A stretch of DNA of 64,000 nt from Roseiarcus sp963748545 (GTDB taxonomy: Bacteria > Pseudomonadota > Alphaproteobacteria > Rhizobiales > Beijerinckiaceae). The notes below the pieces were generated by a model, which worked only from the letters and a program-made list of their open reading frames with translations, was not told the origin of the DNA and made no database searches. The translations under genes and the position numbers were made by a program. Where the stretch lies: NCBI GenBank assembly GCA_963748545.1, contig CAVVJO010000014.1, positions 233,932 to 297,931 on the forward strand, in the 5' to 3' direction. This document shows, in pieces, positions 8,656 to 17,947 of this stretch. Positions within the stretch are counted from its first letter, which is position 1; every line of letters begins with the position of its first letter.

Positions 8656-10002
8656 ATGACCCGCTTGAAAGCCTGCCTGCTCCCGCTGACCATGGCGCTC
8701 GCGGTCGGTCCGGCGTTGGCCGAAACGCCCTCGTCCTGCCTCGTCGGAACCGACAAGGTCGCGCTCGCCGCGGGCGTCCGGGCCGATACCGTCAGGGACG
8801 CGCCGGAATGCCGCCTGACATGGGAGCAGGCGGGCGTAATGATCGGGTTCCCGCCGCCGCCCGACAAGCTGGTGACGGCGAAGAACTATAACACCTATCC
8901 GTTCAATCGCTGGATGCTTCAGAACGTGAGCCGCTTCACCCGCACCGCGCCGATGCTGACGGCGCGGCCGGCGCCGCGGCCGCTGCCCGAGACGCGCGAC
9001 CCCGCGATTCTCGACACGAAGCTCAGCGTCAACGGCGTCGAGCGCACGATCGCGGACTATGCGGACCGAACGTTCGTCGACGCGCTCGTGGTGGTGAAGG
9101 ACGGCGCGCTGGTCGCCGAATGGTACGGCGACGGCATGACCGCCAGCAAGCCGCATTACATCGCCTCGGTGACGAAGAGCGTGACCGGCTTTCTCGCGGA
9201 ACTCCTGATCGCCGACGGCCGGCTCGACGAGACGCGGCTGGTCAAGTCCTACATTCCGGAGCTCGCCAACTCGCCGTTCGGCGAGGCCACGGTGCGCGAC
9301 GTGCTCGACATGAAGGTCAACGTCGGCGCCGGCGAGACGAGCGGTGTCGTGGACCCGGCCGAGGCGGCCATGTGGACGACGATGGCGTTGAACGGCCGGC
9401 AGTCGGTCTACGACTCGCTCGCGAGCGTCAAGGCTGACGGCCCGAACGACGGCCGCTTCCACTATGCGTCCTTGACGACCGAGGTCGCCGGCTGGCTCAT
9501 CACCCGCGCAGCGAACGAGCCTTACGAGAAGCTGGCCAGCGATCTGATCTGGTCGAAGCTCGGCCTCGAGGACGACGTCTATGGAGCGGTCGATCCGGAG
9601 GGCAAGGTCTACAGCAGCACCGCGCTGACGATCTCCGCTCGCGACCTCGCCAAGTTTGGATTGATGATCGCCAATCGCGGGCAGGTCGACGGAAAGCAGG
9701 TCTTTCCGACGACAGTCGTCGATCGGCTCTTCGCGACCGGCGACGAGGACGCCTGGAAGAACGGCGCCTTCAGGAACAACTCGCAAATCCGTGCCTATCG
9801 CTCCTACTGGTACCAGCTCGACGGCTCCGACCACGCCATCGTCGGGCTCGGCGTGTTCGGACAGGCCCTCTACATCAATCCCGCACGGCGTCTGGTCATG
9901 GTCCGCTATTCGTCGACGCCGGTTCATACGATCCTCGAATACGCGAAAGGCTGGGAGGACGTCAGGACCTGGCTGGAGAGCCAAGCCGCCGCTAAGCATT
10001 GA
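8656..10002 (+). CDS. Beta-lactamase-fold serine hydrolase (6-aminohexanoate-dimer hydrolase/EstB-like)
   Basis: A 448-residue exported enzyme with a Sec signal peptide (LLPLTMALAVGPALA). The serine beta-lactamase/DD-peptidase fold is shown by the SxxK motif in IASVTKSVTGF (about residue 172), a Tyr-Ala-Ser motif in FHYASLTTEVAGW (about residue 269) and the closing VVGLGVFGQALYINP strand that occupies the KTG position. Family members include NylB-type oligomer hydrolases, esterase EstB and penicillin-binding-protein relatives; the sequence cannot separate amide from ester hydrolysis. It follows the two amidohydrolases closely on the same strand and precedes a carboxylesterase, so a joint catabolic role is likely. 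No lactam-resistance context is seen. Confidence 0.82.
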   Translation: MTRLKACLLPLTMALAVGPALAETPSSCLVGTDKVALAAGVRADTVRDAPECRLTWEQAGVMIGFPPPPDKLVTAKNYNTYPFNRWMLQNVSRFTRTAPMLTARPAPRPLPETRDPAILDTKLSVNGVERTIADYADRTFVDALVVVKDGALVAEWYGDGMTASKPHYIASVTKSVTGFLAELLIADGRLDETRLVKSYIPELANSPFGEATVRDVLDMKVNVGAGETSGVVDPAEAAMWTTMALNGRQSVYDSLASVKADGPNDGRFHYASLTTEVAGWLITRAANEPYEKLASDLIWSKLGLEDDVYGAVDPEGKVYSSTALTISARDLAKFGLMIANRGQVDGKQVFPTTVVDRLFATGDEDAWKNGAFRNNSQIRAYRSYWYQLDGSDHAIVGLGVFGQALYINPARRLVMVRYSSTPVHTILEYAKGWEDVRTWLESQAAAKH

Positions 10003-10060
10003 GCGACGTGTTTATGATGAACGGCAAGGCGAGGCCCGAGGAGCGCGTCTGACAGGGCGG

Positions 10061-11762
10061 ATGATCATGAGCGGAGAAAACCCAGCCTCCAACGAACGAG
10101 CCTTGGCCCGACGGCGATCGTGGCTACGTCGCGCGCTTTGCGCAGCTTTGCTCGCTCTCACCCCACTGGAGCGCGCCTGCACAGACGACGCCGTCGCTTG
10201 TGACGGCGCCGGACGGCGCGTTCCAGGGGAAGACCGACGCGACGGGCGCGATGCTCGAATTCCTCGGGCTGCGTTACGCCCAGCCAGTGATCGGGAGTTT
10301 GCGCTGGAAGGCGCCGCAGCCGGTGACGCCGTCGGTCGTTACACAGGACGCCACACGGTTTGGCGACCATTGCCCGCAAACCGTCTCGCCCTTCGGGAAT
10401 GCGACCGAGACCGAGGACTGCCTGTTCCTCAACGTCTTTGTCCCCAATGGGCGCGATCATCGCGACGGCGCCTATCCGGTGATGGTGTGGATTCACGGAG
10501 GCGGGCTCGCGGTCGGCAAATCCAACGAGTTCGATGCGATCAAGCTCGTGCGGCGCGGCGTGATCGTGGTCACCATCAACTATCGCCTCGGGGCGCTCGG
10601 CTTCCTGGCCCATCCGGCGCTCAGCGCGGAATCGGCTGATCGCGCCTCGGGCAACTTCGGGATCCAGGATCAGCAGGCCGCGCTGAATTGGGTCCGACGG
10701 AACGTCGCGGCGTTCGGGGGCGACCCGGAAAGGGTGACGATCTTCGGGGAATCGGCCGGGGGCTTGAGCACGCTCACAAATCTGGCGTCGCCTACGGCGC
10801 ACGGGCTGTTCCATCGCGCGATCGTCCAGAGCGGGACATATGCGCTGGCGCAGCCGACGCTGGCCGACGCGGAGGCGGCCGGAACCAACTTCGCGAAAGC
10901 CGTGGGCTGCGATCAGCCGAGCCCAGCCGACGTGCTGGCGTGCCTGCGGAGCCTCAGAGCGCCGACAATTCTCGCCCATCAGACCCTTTCGTTCGTGGGC
11001 CCCCTGCCGCTCCCGAACGTGGACGGAAGGGTTCTGACGCAATCTATCGGACCGGCGCTGGCCTCGGGGCATTTCAACCGCGTCCCGCTGATGAACGGAA
11101 CGACCCGCGACGAATACAACCTCTTCATCGCTCTCGACTACGACTTCGCCCGCGGCCCGATTACCGAGGCGACCTATGTTACGGCGATTGCGGCGGTGAC
11201 CGGCGCCTCCACGCAGGCCCCGCTGGTCGCGAGCCGCTATCCGGTGCCCGCGCGATTTTCGAGCTTCGACCAAGGGGCCGGCGCCGCGGCGACGGACATG
11301 GAGGACGCCTGCACGGCGCGGGCCGTCGACGAACTGGCGTCGTCGTTCGTTCCAACCTTCGCCTACGAGTTCAACGACGAGAGGGCGCCGCAGAACTTCC
11401 TGCCACCCGCAACCTTTCCGTATGGCGCTTCGCACTCGTCGGAGATCCAGTACCTCTTCCCGATCGCCAACCCGTCGGGCTTTGGCCTGAATCTCGCCCA
11501 GACGCCGCTGGACGCCGATCAACGGGCGCTGTCGGACCGAATGGTCGGCTACTGGGCGGAGTTCGCACGGAGCGGCGATCCCGCTAGTCCGGGGCAGTCG
11601 CCTTGGCCGCCTTTTCACCGCGATCGCAAGGTGTGGCTATCGCAGGTCCCGCCGGCTCCAGCCATCGAAACGAGCTTTGGGACGGATCATCAATGCGACT
11701 TCTGGGACAATCTGGCGCGACGGCGCCTGCCGGCTGTCAACGATCACAACTCGACGCGCTGA
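10061..11762 (+). CDS. Type B carboxylesterase, frame break just after the signal peptide
   Basis: The enzyme body (frame of 10200-11762) is a carboxylesterase/lipase of the cholinesterase type: YRLGALGFLAHP, the nucleophile elbow FGESAGGLSTL (Ser about 190 residues into the body), the acid residue in GTTRDEYNLF and the base in FPYGASHSSEIQYLF. This frame has no ATG; its first possible start, GTG at 10200, would leave the protein without a leader, although it stays open back to 10071. The frame one base away holds ATG 10061 followed by MSGENPASNERALARRRS and a hydrophobic LRRALCAALLALTP, a typical signal peptide. I therefore read one gene with a single-base break near 10155-10165. It is the fourth hydrolase in a row on this strand. 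Confidence 0.8.
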
Positions 11763-11860
11763 GATCGGGCGCCCTCGCGATCGGCTGAACGGCCATGGTC
11801 ATGTGTCTGATTTGCGTTGGTCGAAGGTCCTGAACAGCAAAAGCTCTCGGACCGCGTTTC

Positions 11861-12757
11861 ATGAATCTGGATGCCCTGGCGATGAGTAGACTTCGGCTTT
11901 CGACTTTGGCGGGAGCGATAGCGAGCGTTCTGGCCGCGGCCCTCGCAACGGCTTCGAACTCCTCCTTGGCGCAGACCGCGGCGCCGCCAGCCCGGGAGCC
12001 GCTGGTCGGGGACGATGCGAAGGACGAGAGCGCCGAGGACCTCGCCAAGCAGCTTCAGAATCCGGTCGGCGATCTCATCAGCTTTCCGATCCAGGACAAC
12101 GTCAATTTTGGCTACGGCCCCCACAATGGGGCGCAGAACGTCCTCCAAATGCAGCCGGTGGTCCCGTTCCACATCGCCGACGATTGGAACATCATCACCC
12201 GCACCATCCTGCCGGTGGTCTGGAACCCGGACCTGTCGCCGATCCCGAGCGCGCCGGTCGGGACCGGGCCCACATCCTTCACCGCGTTTCTCGCGCCTGC
12301 CCGTGACAATCACGGCTTTCTCTGGGGCGCGGGCCCGGTAATTCAGCTTCCGACGATCAGCAGCACGACGCTCGGCTCGAGCGTCTGGGGCGCGGGTCCG
12401 AGCGCAGTCGTCGTCTATTCCGCCGGCCCCTGGGTCGCGGGCGCGCTGTTCAACGACGTCTTCTCGCTCGGCGGGACGCGCGGCCTTTCCGGCAACAGCT
12501 ACAACACGTTCCTCGCCAATCCCTTCGTCGCCTACAACTTCGACGAGGGCTGGTACGTCAATACCGGGCCGAACATCACGGCGAACTGGCAGCTTCCCGG
12601 ACCCAAGTGGACCGTCCCGATCGGCGGCGGCGGCGGCCGAGTCTTCAAAATTGGAGCGCTTCCCGTCGATTTGTCGATCGGCGCCTACTACAACGTCGTG
12701 AAGCCTGGGGTCGCAGGCCGCTGGCAGCTCAACACGTCGTTGACGCTCGTGTTCTGA
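11861..12757 (+). CDS. MetA-pathway/phenol-degradation-type outer-membrane protein
   Basis: A 298-residue exported protein with a signal peptide (LAGAIASVLAAALATASNSSLAQ). The mature part matches a common proteobacterial outer-membrane family often annotated as transporter or MetA-pathway of phenol degradation protein: NPVGDLISFPIQDNVNFGYG near residue 65, GPVIQLPT, WGAGPSAVVVYSAGPW, NPFVAYNFDEGWYVNTGPNI and an end in aromatic Phe after beta strands. It is expected to form a beta-barrel; the function is not established. ATG 11861 and ATG 11882 are both plausible, the second giving a tighter signal peptide. It lies 100 bases after the esterase and may belong to the same island. Confidence 0.72.
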   Translation: MNLDALAMSRLRLSTLAGAIASVLAAALATASNSSLAQTAAPPAREPLVGDDAKDESAEDLAKQLQNPVGDLISFPIQDNVNFGYGPHNGAQNVLQMQPVVPFHIADDWNIITRTILPVVWNPDLSPIPSAPVGTGPTSFTAFLAPARDNHGFLWGAGPVIQLPTISSTTLGSSVWGAGPSAVVVYSAGPWVAGALFNDVFSLGGTRGLSGNSYNTFLANPFVAYNFDEGWYVNTGPNITANWQLPGPKWTVPIGGGGGRVFKIGALPVDLSIGAYYNVVKPGVAGRWQLNTSLTLVF

Positions 12758-12940
12758 GCGCAACGGGAACCTTCGCCATGCTCACCCTTGGAGCCTCTCT
12801 CTCACCACCAGGAAATGGCTGAACGAAAACGCCGCGGTCCCAAGGGGCAGGGGAGTCGGTTGTCGCGTCGAGGCTCGATTCGACAACTTCTCCTGGACGT
12901 CCAAGGATCGGACGGCTGTCAGATGGGAGAGGGGACGCAA

Positions 12941-13279
12941 ATGGACGATCGCCGCAAAGAGCATTCTCAACTTCCTGCCGGTTACCGCCAGGGGCTGATC
13001 TCCGCGATTACGGTCGTGATCGGGTTCTCGCTGCTCTTCATGCGCTATTGGGGTCTCGAAGCGGCCGGCGAGGTGACGGCCGCATCCGTGATCGCAGGTC
13101 TGCTGCTGGTGCTCGCCAGCCTGCTCGAATTCTATACCCTGTGGCGCGCGCTCCAACTCGAGGACGACGAGGCCTCCGAATACAGGAAGACCCTGCGCTG
13201 GTTCGTGGCCTCGGTCGCGGTCCTGTTGGTGAGCATCGTTGTGGCGTCGCTTGCCAAGGCGGGGATCCTCACGATGTGA
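12941..13279 (+). CDS. Small inner-membrane protein of unknown function
   Basis: A 112-residue protein starting at ATG 12941, with AGAGGGGA before it; a longer open frame from TTG 12788 has no ribosome site and low-quality sequence. A short charged N-terminus (DDRRKEHSQLPAGYRQG) leads into three transmembrane helices: ISAITVVIGFSLLFMRYW, ASVIAGLLLVLASLLEFYTL and WFVASVAVLLVSIVVASL. A charged loop ALQLEDDEASEYRKTLR lies between helices two and three. I do not recognise the family. Neighbours are outer-membrane proteins and give no clear hint. Confidence 0.6.
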   Translation: MDDRRKEHSQLPAGYRQGLISAITVVIGFSLLFMRYWGLEAAGEVTAASVIAGLLLVLASLLEFYTLWRALQLEDDEASEYRKTLRWFVASVAVLLVSIVVASLAKAGILTM

Positions 13280-13338
13280 GACGGCTCGCCGCCGATGCGG
13301 CTGCGGGTCCCTTGACTGGGTCTCAACTTTTCGAAATA

Positions 13339-14826
13339 TTGCCTCAACAATATCGAATTTCGAGAAAACGGAGACCATCGATCATACGAGGCTTTTGGAC
13401 ACCGCTGGTCCTCGCCGCCGCGCTCGCGTCTTCGGCGCGCGCGGCGGACCTACCGACGACCAAGCCGGCTGAACCCGAGCCTACGAAGCCGTCGTGCTTC
13501 AGCAGCTTGTGGGATTATCTGAAGTCCTCGGTGCGCGACTGTCCTCTCCGGTATGGCCCGCTGACCCTCTATGGCACGCTCGACGGCGGGTATGGCTATG
13601 AGCAATGGGGCACGCGGGTCGGCACGTATGCGGACAAGCCGAATTACGCCATTCAGCGGAACAGCGGCGACACGCATTGGCTCTGGTCGGCCAATGCGCT
13701 CAGCACGTCGACCATCGGAATTCGCCTGTCGCAGAAGATCGGCGACGACTGGGAGATCGTCGGCGCGGTCGAGGCCGGCTTCAACCCCTTCACCCTTCGC
13801 CTGGTCAATGGACCGCAGTCTCAGGCGGACAACAATTTCTATACCCCCGCCAATCAGCGGACCGCCTTCAACTCCGCGCGGGCCGGCACATGGGACAACG
13901 GGCAGGCGTTCATCGGGCTAAGCAACGCAACCTATGGAACCCTGACCTTCGGACGCGTTCAGTTGCTGTCGCAGCAGGCGCTGAGCGCCTACGATCCCGT
14001 GGCGTCCGTCGCGTTTTCACAGCTCGGCTTCAGCGCGCTGTACGCGACCTTCGGAGCCAGCGCGACCTCGCGGATCAACACGGGCTTCACCTATCGCCTG
14101 ACCTATCAGGGCGTGCGCGCGGCCGCCCAGGCGCAGGTCGGCGGTTACGATCAGGACAACGCGGCGAGCGAGCAATATCAGGCCCAGGTCGGCGCGGACT
14201 ATAAGGGCTTCTCGTTCGACGCCATCGCCGGATATGCGAAGAACGCGCTGGCCTTCGCGAGTTTCGCGGGCGCAACGATGCCCGCAGGCTACAACCCCTA
14301 TTCGATTGTGCGGGCGACCGCCTTCAATACCGGCGGCGTCGAACTGCTCGGCCGCTACGAATGGGACAAGTTCAAATTCTACCTCGGCTACATCCATTCG
14401 GTTTCGGTCAACCCCAGCAATCCTTATTATCCCTACGGCGTCTCGACGATCGCGGTAGGGATTAGCGTTCCGCCGGGCTTTGTGACGGTCAACACCTATA
14501 CGGTCCCGCGCGTGCTGGACACGGTATGGACCGGCCTGCGTTACGCCTGGTGGTCCAATCTCGACCTCGCGGCCGGCATCTACTCGGAGTCCCAGAGCAA
14601 CTTCCTTGCCGGCCCGGCGGTCTGCTCAGGTTCGGGCTCGGCGACCAGCAGCACGCGCTGCTCGGGCGGCCGCTGGTCGTGGTCGCTTCTGGCCGAATAT
14701 CGGCCGATTCCGCGCGTCAGCCTTTACGCCGGCCTGCTCGTATCGTCAGTGTATGGCGGCGTTGCGAGCGGATTCGAACATACGCAGAATGTCGCCCCGA
14801 CCGCCGGCTTGCGCATCCGGTTCTGA
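13339..14826 (+). CDS. Alphaproteobacterial porin
   Basis: Outer-membrane porin of about 495 residues. The signal peptide is visible (WTPLVLAAALASSARAADL) followed by a Pro/Glu linker and a Cys-containing PSCFSSLWDYLKSSVRDCPL motif typical of Rhizobiales porins. Then come LTLYGTLDGGYGYE, IGIRLSQKIGDDWEIVGAVE, TYGTLTFGRVQLLSQQALSAYDPVA (eyelet loop region) and a final aromatic RIRF. The start is uncertain: no ATG lies ahead of the signal peptide in this frame, and TTG 13339 is the best available. A small 5' frame break, or a rare start, is possible. A 16-strand trimeric general porin is expected. Confidence 0.8.
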   Translation: MPQQYRISRKRRPSIIRGFWTPLVLAAALASSARAADLPTTKPAEPEPTKPSCFSSLWDYLKSSVRDCPLRYGPLTLYGTLDGGYGYEQWGTRVGTYADKPNYAIQRNSGDTHWLWSANALSTSTIGIRLSQKIGDDWEIVGAVEAGFNPFTLRLVNGPQSQADNNFYTPANQRTAFNSARAGTWDNGQAFIGLSNATYGTLTFGRVQLLSQQALSAYDPVASVAFSQLGFSALYATFGASATSRINTGFTYRLTYQGVRAAAQAQVGGYDQDNAASEQYQAQVGADYKGFSFDAIAGYAKNALAFASFAGATMPAGYNPYSIVRATAFNTGGVELLGRYEWDKFKFYLGYIHSVSVNPSNPYYPYGVSTIAVGISVPPGFVTVNTYTVPRVLDTVWTGLRYAWWSNLDLAAGIYSESQSNFLAGPAVCSGSGSATSSTRCSGGRWSWSLLAEYRPIPRVSLYAGLLVSSVYGGVASGFEHTQNVAPTAGLRIRF

Positions 14827-14900
14827 GGACCGTCGGAAGCAATCCTGGGGTCGAAGCGTCGGCGCTGGCCGCGGATTGGAAACTGGGAAACGGAACGCAG

Positions 14901-15206
14901 ATGACCCGATATCTTTCCCTCGCGCTGGCCCTCGCCTTCACGTCGGCGGGGCTGTCTCTCGGCTTCGCGCAAGAGGCGGTCAGGCCGCCGGTCCATTGGC
15001 ATCATCGCGCCCATCGTCCGACGCGTCATCCCGCCTCGCATCCCGTGACCCCGGAAGCTGTCGCACAACCGGCCCCAGCGCCGACGCCGCAATCCCCCGA
15101 TTCGGCCTTCAAACCCTATGCGCAGCCGGGCGTCGGCGACGACGACGGGATCAGCCGCGACCCCGACGACTGCATGAAGGGCTGTATCGGGGGAAACCCG
15201 GGCTGA
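14901..15206 (+). CDS. Small secreted His/Pro-rich protein
   Basis: A 101-residue protein from ATG 14901. A clear signal peptide (LSLALALAFTSAGLSLGFA) ends at about residue 23. The mature chain opens with a histidine-rich patch (VHWHHRAHRPTRHPASHP), followed by a Pro/Ala linker and an acidic end with two cysteines (DPDDCMKGCIGGNPG). No family is recognised. The His and Cys pattern could bind metal, which is speculation; the next gene downstream is the molybdate uptake operon. Confidence 0.55.
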   Translation: MTRYLSLALALAFTSAGLSLGFAQEAVRPPVHWHHRAHRPTRHPASHPVTPEAVAQPAPAPTPQSPDSAFKPYAQPGVGDDDGISRDPDDCMKGCIGGNPG

Positions 15207-15240
15207 GCGGCAAGGAGACGCGCGGGAACCCTGCGGTTCA

Positions 15241-15258
15241 CGAAACCACTTGGTTTCG
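15241..15258 (+). other. Perfect hairpin upstream of modA
   Basis: CGAAACCA and TGGTTTCG pair perfectly around two bases (seven pairs with a four-base loop in practice). There is no T run after it. It may end transcription from the small secreted gene or serve as a regulatory palindrome in the mod promoter region. Confidence 0.35.
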
Positions 15259-15260
15259 CC

Positions 15261-15286
15261 CGCGATGTATTCAATGATACCTAGCG
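15261..15286 (+). promoter_or_regulatory. Candidate ModE-type molybdate-responsive operator
   Basis: Arms CGCGATGTAT and ATACCTAGCG are inverted with 8 of 10 positions pairing around a 6-base spacer. This has the spacing and AT-centred arms of ModE/MopA boxes, which repress mod operons when molybdate is plentiful. It lies 28 bases ahead of the modA start. No modE gene is in the window, so the assignment rests on pattern and position only. Confidence 0.42.
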
Positions 15287-15314
15287 ACAGTTGAGTTTGA
15301 GAGCAGGGACCGCC

Positions 15315-16061
15315 ATGACGTTCAAGACGATTGCAGCCGCCTTCTTGCTGATGTTCGGCGCCGTGTCGGCGCCGGCGAAGGCGGATCAGACCCACGTCGC
15401 GGTGGCCGCAAATTTCGGCGAGCCGGCGCGGGAGATCGCCGCGCTGTTCAAGGAGAAGACCGGGCACGAGGCCATCCTGATCACGGGCGCCTCGGGCGCG
15501 TTCTACACGCAGATCACCCATGGCGCGCCGTTCGAGGTCTTCCTCTCGGCCGACGAGGAGCGCCCGCGGCTGGCCGTCGAGAATGGATTTGCGGTTCCGG
15601 ACAGCCGGTTCACTTACGCGATCGGCAAGCTCGTGCTCTGGAGCCGTGTCGTCGACGTGACCAAGGGAGAGGATGCGCTGAAGGCGGGCGATTTCCGGCG
15701 TATCTCCATAGCCAATCCGACCTCCGCCCCCTACGGCGCCGCCGCTGTCGAGACCATGAAGGCCTTGGGCGTGTGGGACGCGCTTCAACCCAAGCTCGTT
15801 CAGGGCAACAGCATCGCCCAGGCGTTCCAGTTCGTCGACACGCGCAACGCCGAACTCGGCTTCGTCGCGCTGGCGCAGCTTTACGGAATGAACGACGGGA
15901 CGCGCTGGGTGGTACCCGATACGCTTCACTCGCCGATCCGGCAGGACGCGGTGCTGTTGAAAACGGGCGCAGACAGCGAAGCCTCTAAGGCTTTCCTCGC
16001 TTTCCTCAAGGGGCCGGAGGCGCGCGCGGTCATCGAACGGTTTGGCTACGCGCTCCAGTGA
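15315..16061 (+). CDS. modA: Molybdate ABC transporter, periplasmic binding protein
   Basis: A 248-residue binding protein with a signal peptide (IAAAFLLMFGAVSAPAKA). The mature sequence starts with VAVAANFGEPAREIAALF and contains ITGASGAFYTQI, the family pattern for the ligand-binding Ser/Ala loop, plus ANPTSAPYGAAAVETM and a C-terminal FLAFLKGPEARAVIERFGY, all typical of ModA. ATG 15315 is preferred to an upstream TTG because it puts the signal peptide at the N-terminus and has a GAGCAGGGA ribosome site. It captures molybdate (or tungstate) in the periplasm and passes it to ModB. It is the first gene of modABC-mosBA. Confidence 0.93.
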   Translation: MTFKTIAAAFLLMFGAVSAPAKADQTHVAVAANFGEPAREIAALFKEKTGHEAILITGASGAFYTQITHGAPFEVFLSADEERPRLAVENGFAVPDSRFTYAIGKLVLWSRVVDVTKGEDALKAGDFRRISIANPTSAPYGAAAVETMKALGVWDALQPKLVQGNSIAQAFQFVDTRNAELGFVALAQLYGMNDGTRWVVPDTLHSPIRQDAVLLKTGADSEASKAFLAFLKGPEARAVIERFGYALQ

Positions 16062-16070
16062 GCGGACGCG

Positions 16071-16751
16071 GTGCCCTTCGCTAGTCTTTGGCCGCCGGTC
16101 GAACTGACGCTGCAACTGGCGACCGTGACGACGCTCGCGCTGCTGGTGATTGCGACCCCGTTGGCCTGGTGGCTGGCGCGCTCGAAGGCGAAGTGGCGGG
16201 AGATCGTGGCGACCATCGTCTCGTTGCCGCTGGTGTTGCCGCCGACGGTGCTCGGTTTCTACCTTCTGCTCGCCATCGGGCCGGACGGTCCGGGCGGCTG
16301 GATCGCCAGCCTCTGGGGCGCGCGGACGCTCGCCTTCACCTTCACCGGTCTCGTGATCGGATCGGTCGTGTCGGCGTTGCCGACCGTCGTGCAACCGATC
16401 CGCAACGCCTTCCAGAGCGTCGGCGATCGTCCTCTCGAGGCGGCCGCGACGCTGCGCGCCTCGCCGTGGCAGGCGTTCTGGCGCGTCGCGCTGCCGCTCG
16501 CGAGCCCTGGTTTTCTCTCGGCGACGGTGCTCGGGTTCTCCCATACCGTCGGCAATTTCGGCGTTGTGCTGATGATTGGCGGCAACATCCCCGGCCGCAC
16601 CCGCGTCATGTCGACGGCGATCTTTGATTACGTGGAAACGATGCGATGGACCGAGGCGAACATCCTCGCGGGGAGCATGGTCGCCTTCGCCTTTGTCGTG
16701 ATCCTCTCGATGATCATGATCCAGAAGCGCTTCGCGGGGACCGGAGGATGA
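16071..16751 (+). CDS. modB: Molybdate ABC transporter permease
   Basis: A 226-residue permease starting at GTG 16071, ten bases after modA. Five hydrophobic helices are visible (for example VTTLALLVIATPLAWWLA and IVSLPLVLPPTVLGFYLLLA), and the cytoplasmic EAA loop is clear in PLEAAATLRASPWQAFWRVALPLASPG, which docks onto the ATPase. ModB forms a homodimer in the inner membrane. Its TGA stop overlaps the modC start in the sequence ATGA, indicating translational coupling. Confidence 0.93.
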   Translation: MPFASLWPPVELTLQLATVTTLALLVIATPLAWWLARSKAKWREIVATIVSLPLVLPPTVLGFYLLLAIGPDGPGGWIASLWGARTLAFTFTGLVIGSVVSALPTVVQPIRNAFQSVGDRPLEAAATLRASPWQAFWRVALPLASPGFLSATVLGFSHTVGNFGVVLMIGGNIPGRTRVMSTAIFDYVETMRWTEANILAGSMVAFAFVVILSMIMIQKRFAGTGG

Positions 16752-17881
16752 CCGATCCCAAGCGGATTCGGGCGGCGTTTCACAACACGCTTGGCAGTTT
16801 CACCCTCGATACGACCTTTGAAGTTCCGGCCCAGGGCGTCACCGCCCTGTTTGGTCCGTCGGGCTGCGGCAAGACCACGGTGCTCCGATGCATCGCTGGG
16901 CTGATCCGGGTGAAGGACGGCTTCTTCGACATCGACGGCGAGGTCTGGCAGGACCGGGACAAGACCTTCTTGCCGACCTACAAGCGGCCGCTCGGCTACG
17001 TCTTCCAGGAAGCGAGCCTCTTTCCGCACATCTCGGTGCGGCGCAACCTGCTGTTTGGCGCGCCGCGTCAGCCGCCGTCCGACCGGCCGGTGATCGACTT
17101 CGACGAGGTGGTGGATCTTCTCGGCATCCGTGCGCTGCTCGACCGGGCGCCGAGCAATCTTTCGGGCGGCGAGCGGCAGCGGGTCGGCATCGGCCGGGCG
17201 CTGATGACTCAGCCCAAGCTGCTTCTCATGGACGAGCCGCTCTCCGCGCTCGACCGCAGGACGAAGAGCGAAATCCTCCCGTTCATCGAGAAGCTGCGCG
17301 ATCATTTCTCTCTGCCGATCTTCTACATCACGCACGACCTGACCGAGGTCGAGCGGCTGGCCGACACAATGATCCTCCTGGACACGGGCCATATCGTCGC
17401 GGCCGGGCCGCTCGCCGACCTGCAGAGCGACCCGTCGCTGCCGCTAGCGACGGCTCGCGACGCGGCGGTGACGCTCGAGGCGACCGTCGAAGCCTATGAT
17501 GCAGCCTATGGCCTCGTGACGGTCGGCGTTCGCGGCGGCCGTTTCGTCGAGCCTGCGGCCTCCGCATCCGTCGGCGAGCGCCGGCGCGTGCGGGTCATCG
17601 CGACCGACGTCAGTCTTGCGCGCGAGCAGCCCCGCGAGAGCTCGATCCTCAACGTCGGGCCGGGCCGCATCCTCCAGGCCAAGCCCGTCGACACGAACGA
17701 GATCGTCGCCGTGGTGTCGCTTGGCGCGGACGGGACCGGCGCGCGCCTGCTGTCGCGACTGACGCGGAAGGCTTGGGACCAACTCGGACTCGCCGAAGGC
17801 GCGAACGTCCACATCCAGGTCAAGGCCGTCGCCCTCGGTCTGGGTCGGGGCGACTACGCTCTGAACAGTCGAGGTCGTTAG
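16748..17881 (+). CDS. modC: Molybdate ABC transporter ATP-binding protein
   Basis: A 377-residue ATPase. Walker A is GPSGCGKTT (about residue 38), the Q loop is GYVFQEASLFPH, the ABC signature LSGGERQRVGIGRAL, Walker B LLLMDEPLSALD and the switch His is in YITHDLTEV. The C-terminal 130 residues form the TOBE/Mop-like domain that can sense molybdate and shut the transporter down. The start at ATG 16748 overlaps the modB stop and is preceded by CCGGAGG. It energises molybdate import with ModA and ModB. Confidence 0.94.
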   Translation: MTDPKRIRAAFHNTLGSFTLDTTFEVPAQGVTALFGPSGCGKTTVLRCIAGLIRVKDGFFDIDGEVWQDRDKTFLPTYKRPLGYVFQEASLFPHISVRRNLLFGAPRQPPSDRPVIDFDEVVDLLGIRALLDRAPSNLSGGERQRVGIGRALMTQPKLLLMDEPLSALDRRTKSEILPFIEKLRDHFSLPIFYITHDLTEVERLADTMILLDTGHIVAAGPLADLQSDPSLPLATARDAAVTLEATVEAYDAAYGLVTVGVRGGRFVEPAASASVGERRRVRVIATDVSLAREQPRESSILNVGPGRILQAKPVDTNEIVAVVSLGADGTGARLLSRLTRKAWDQLGLAEGANVHIQVKAVALGLGRGDYALNSRGR

Positions 17882-17947
17882 CCCTGCACTTGTGCGCGAT
17901 CGAAGAACGCGGCATTCACGAAGTGGCGCGACGTGAGGGAGAGATTG

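Noticed and set aside
12788..12940. TTG-initiated extension of the small membrane protein
   Set aside because: No ribosome site at 12788, while ATG 12941 has a good one and gives a sensible three-helix protein.
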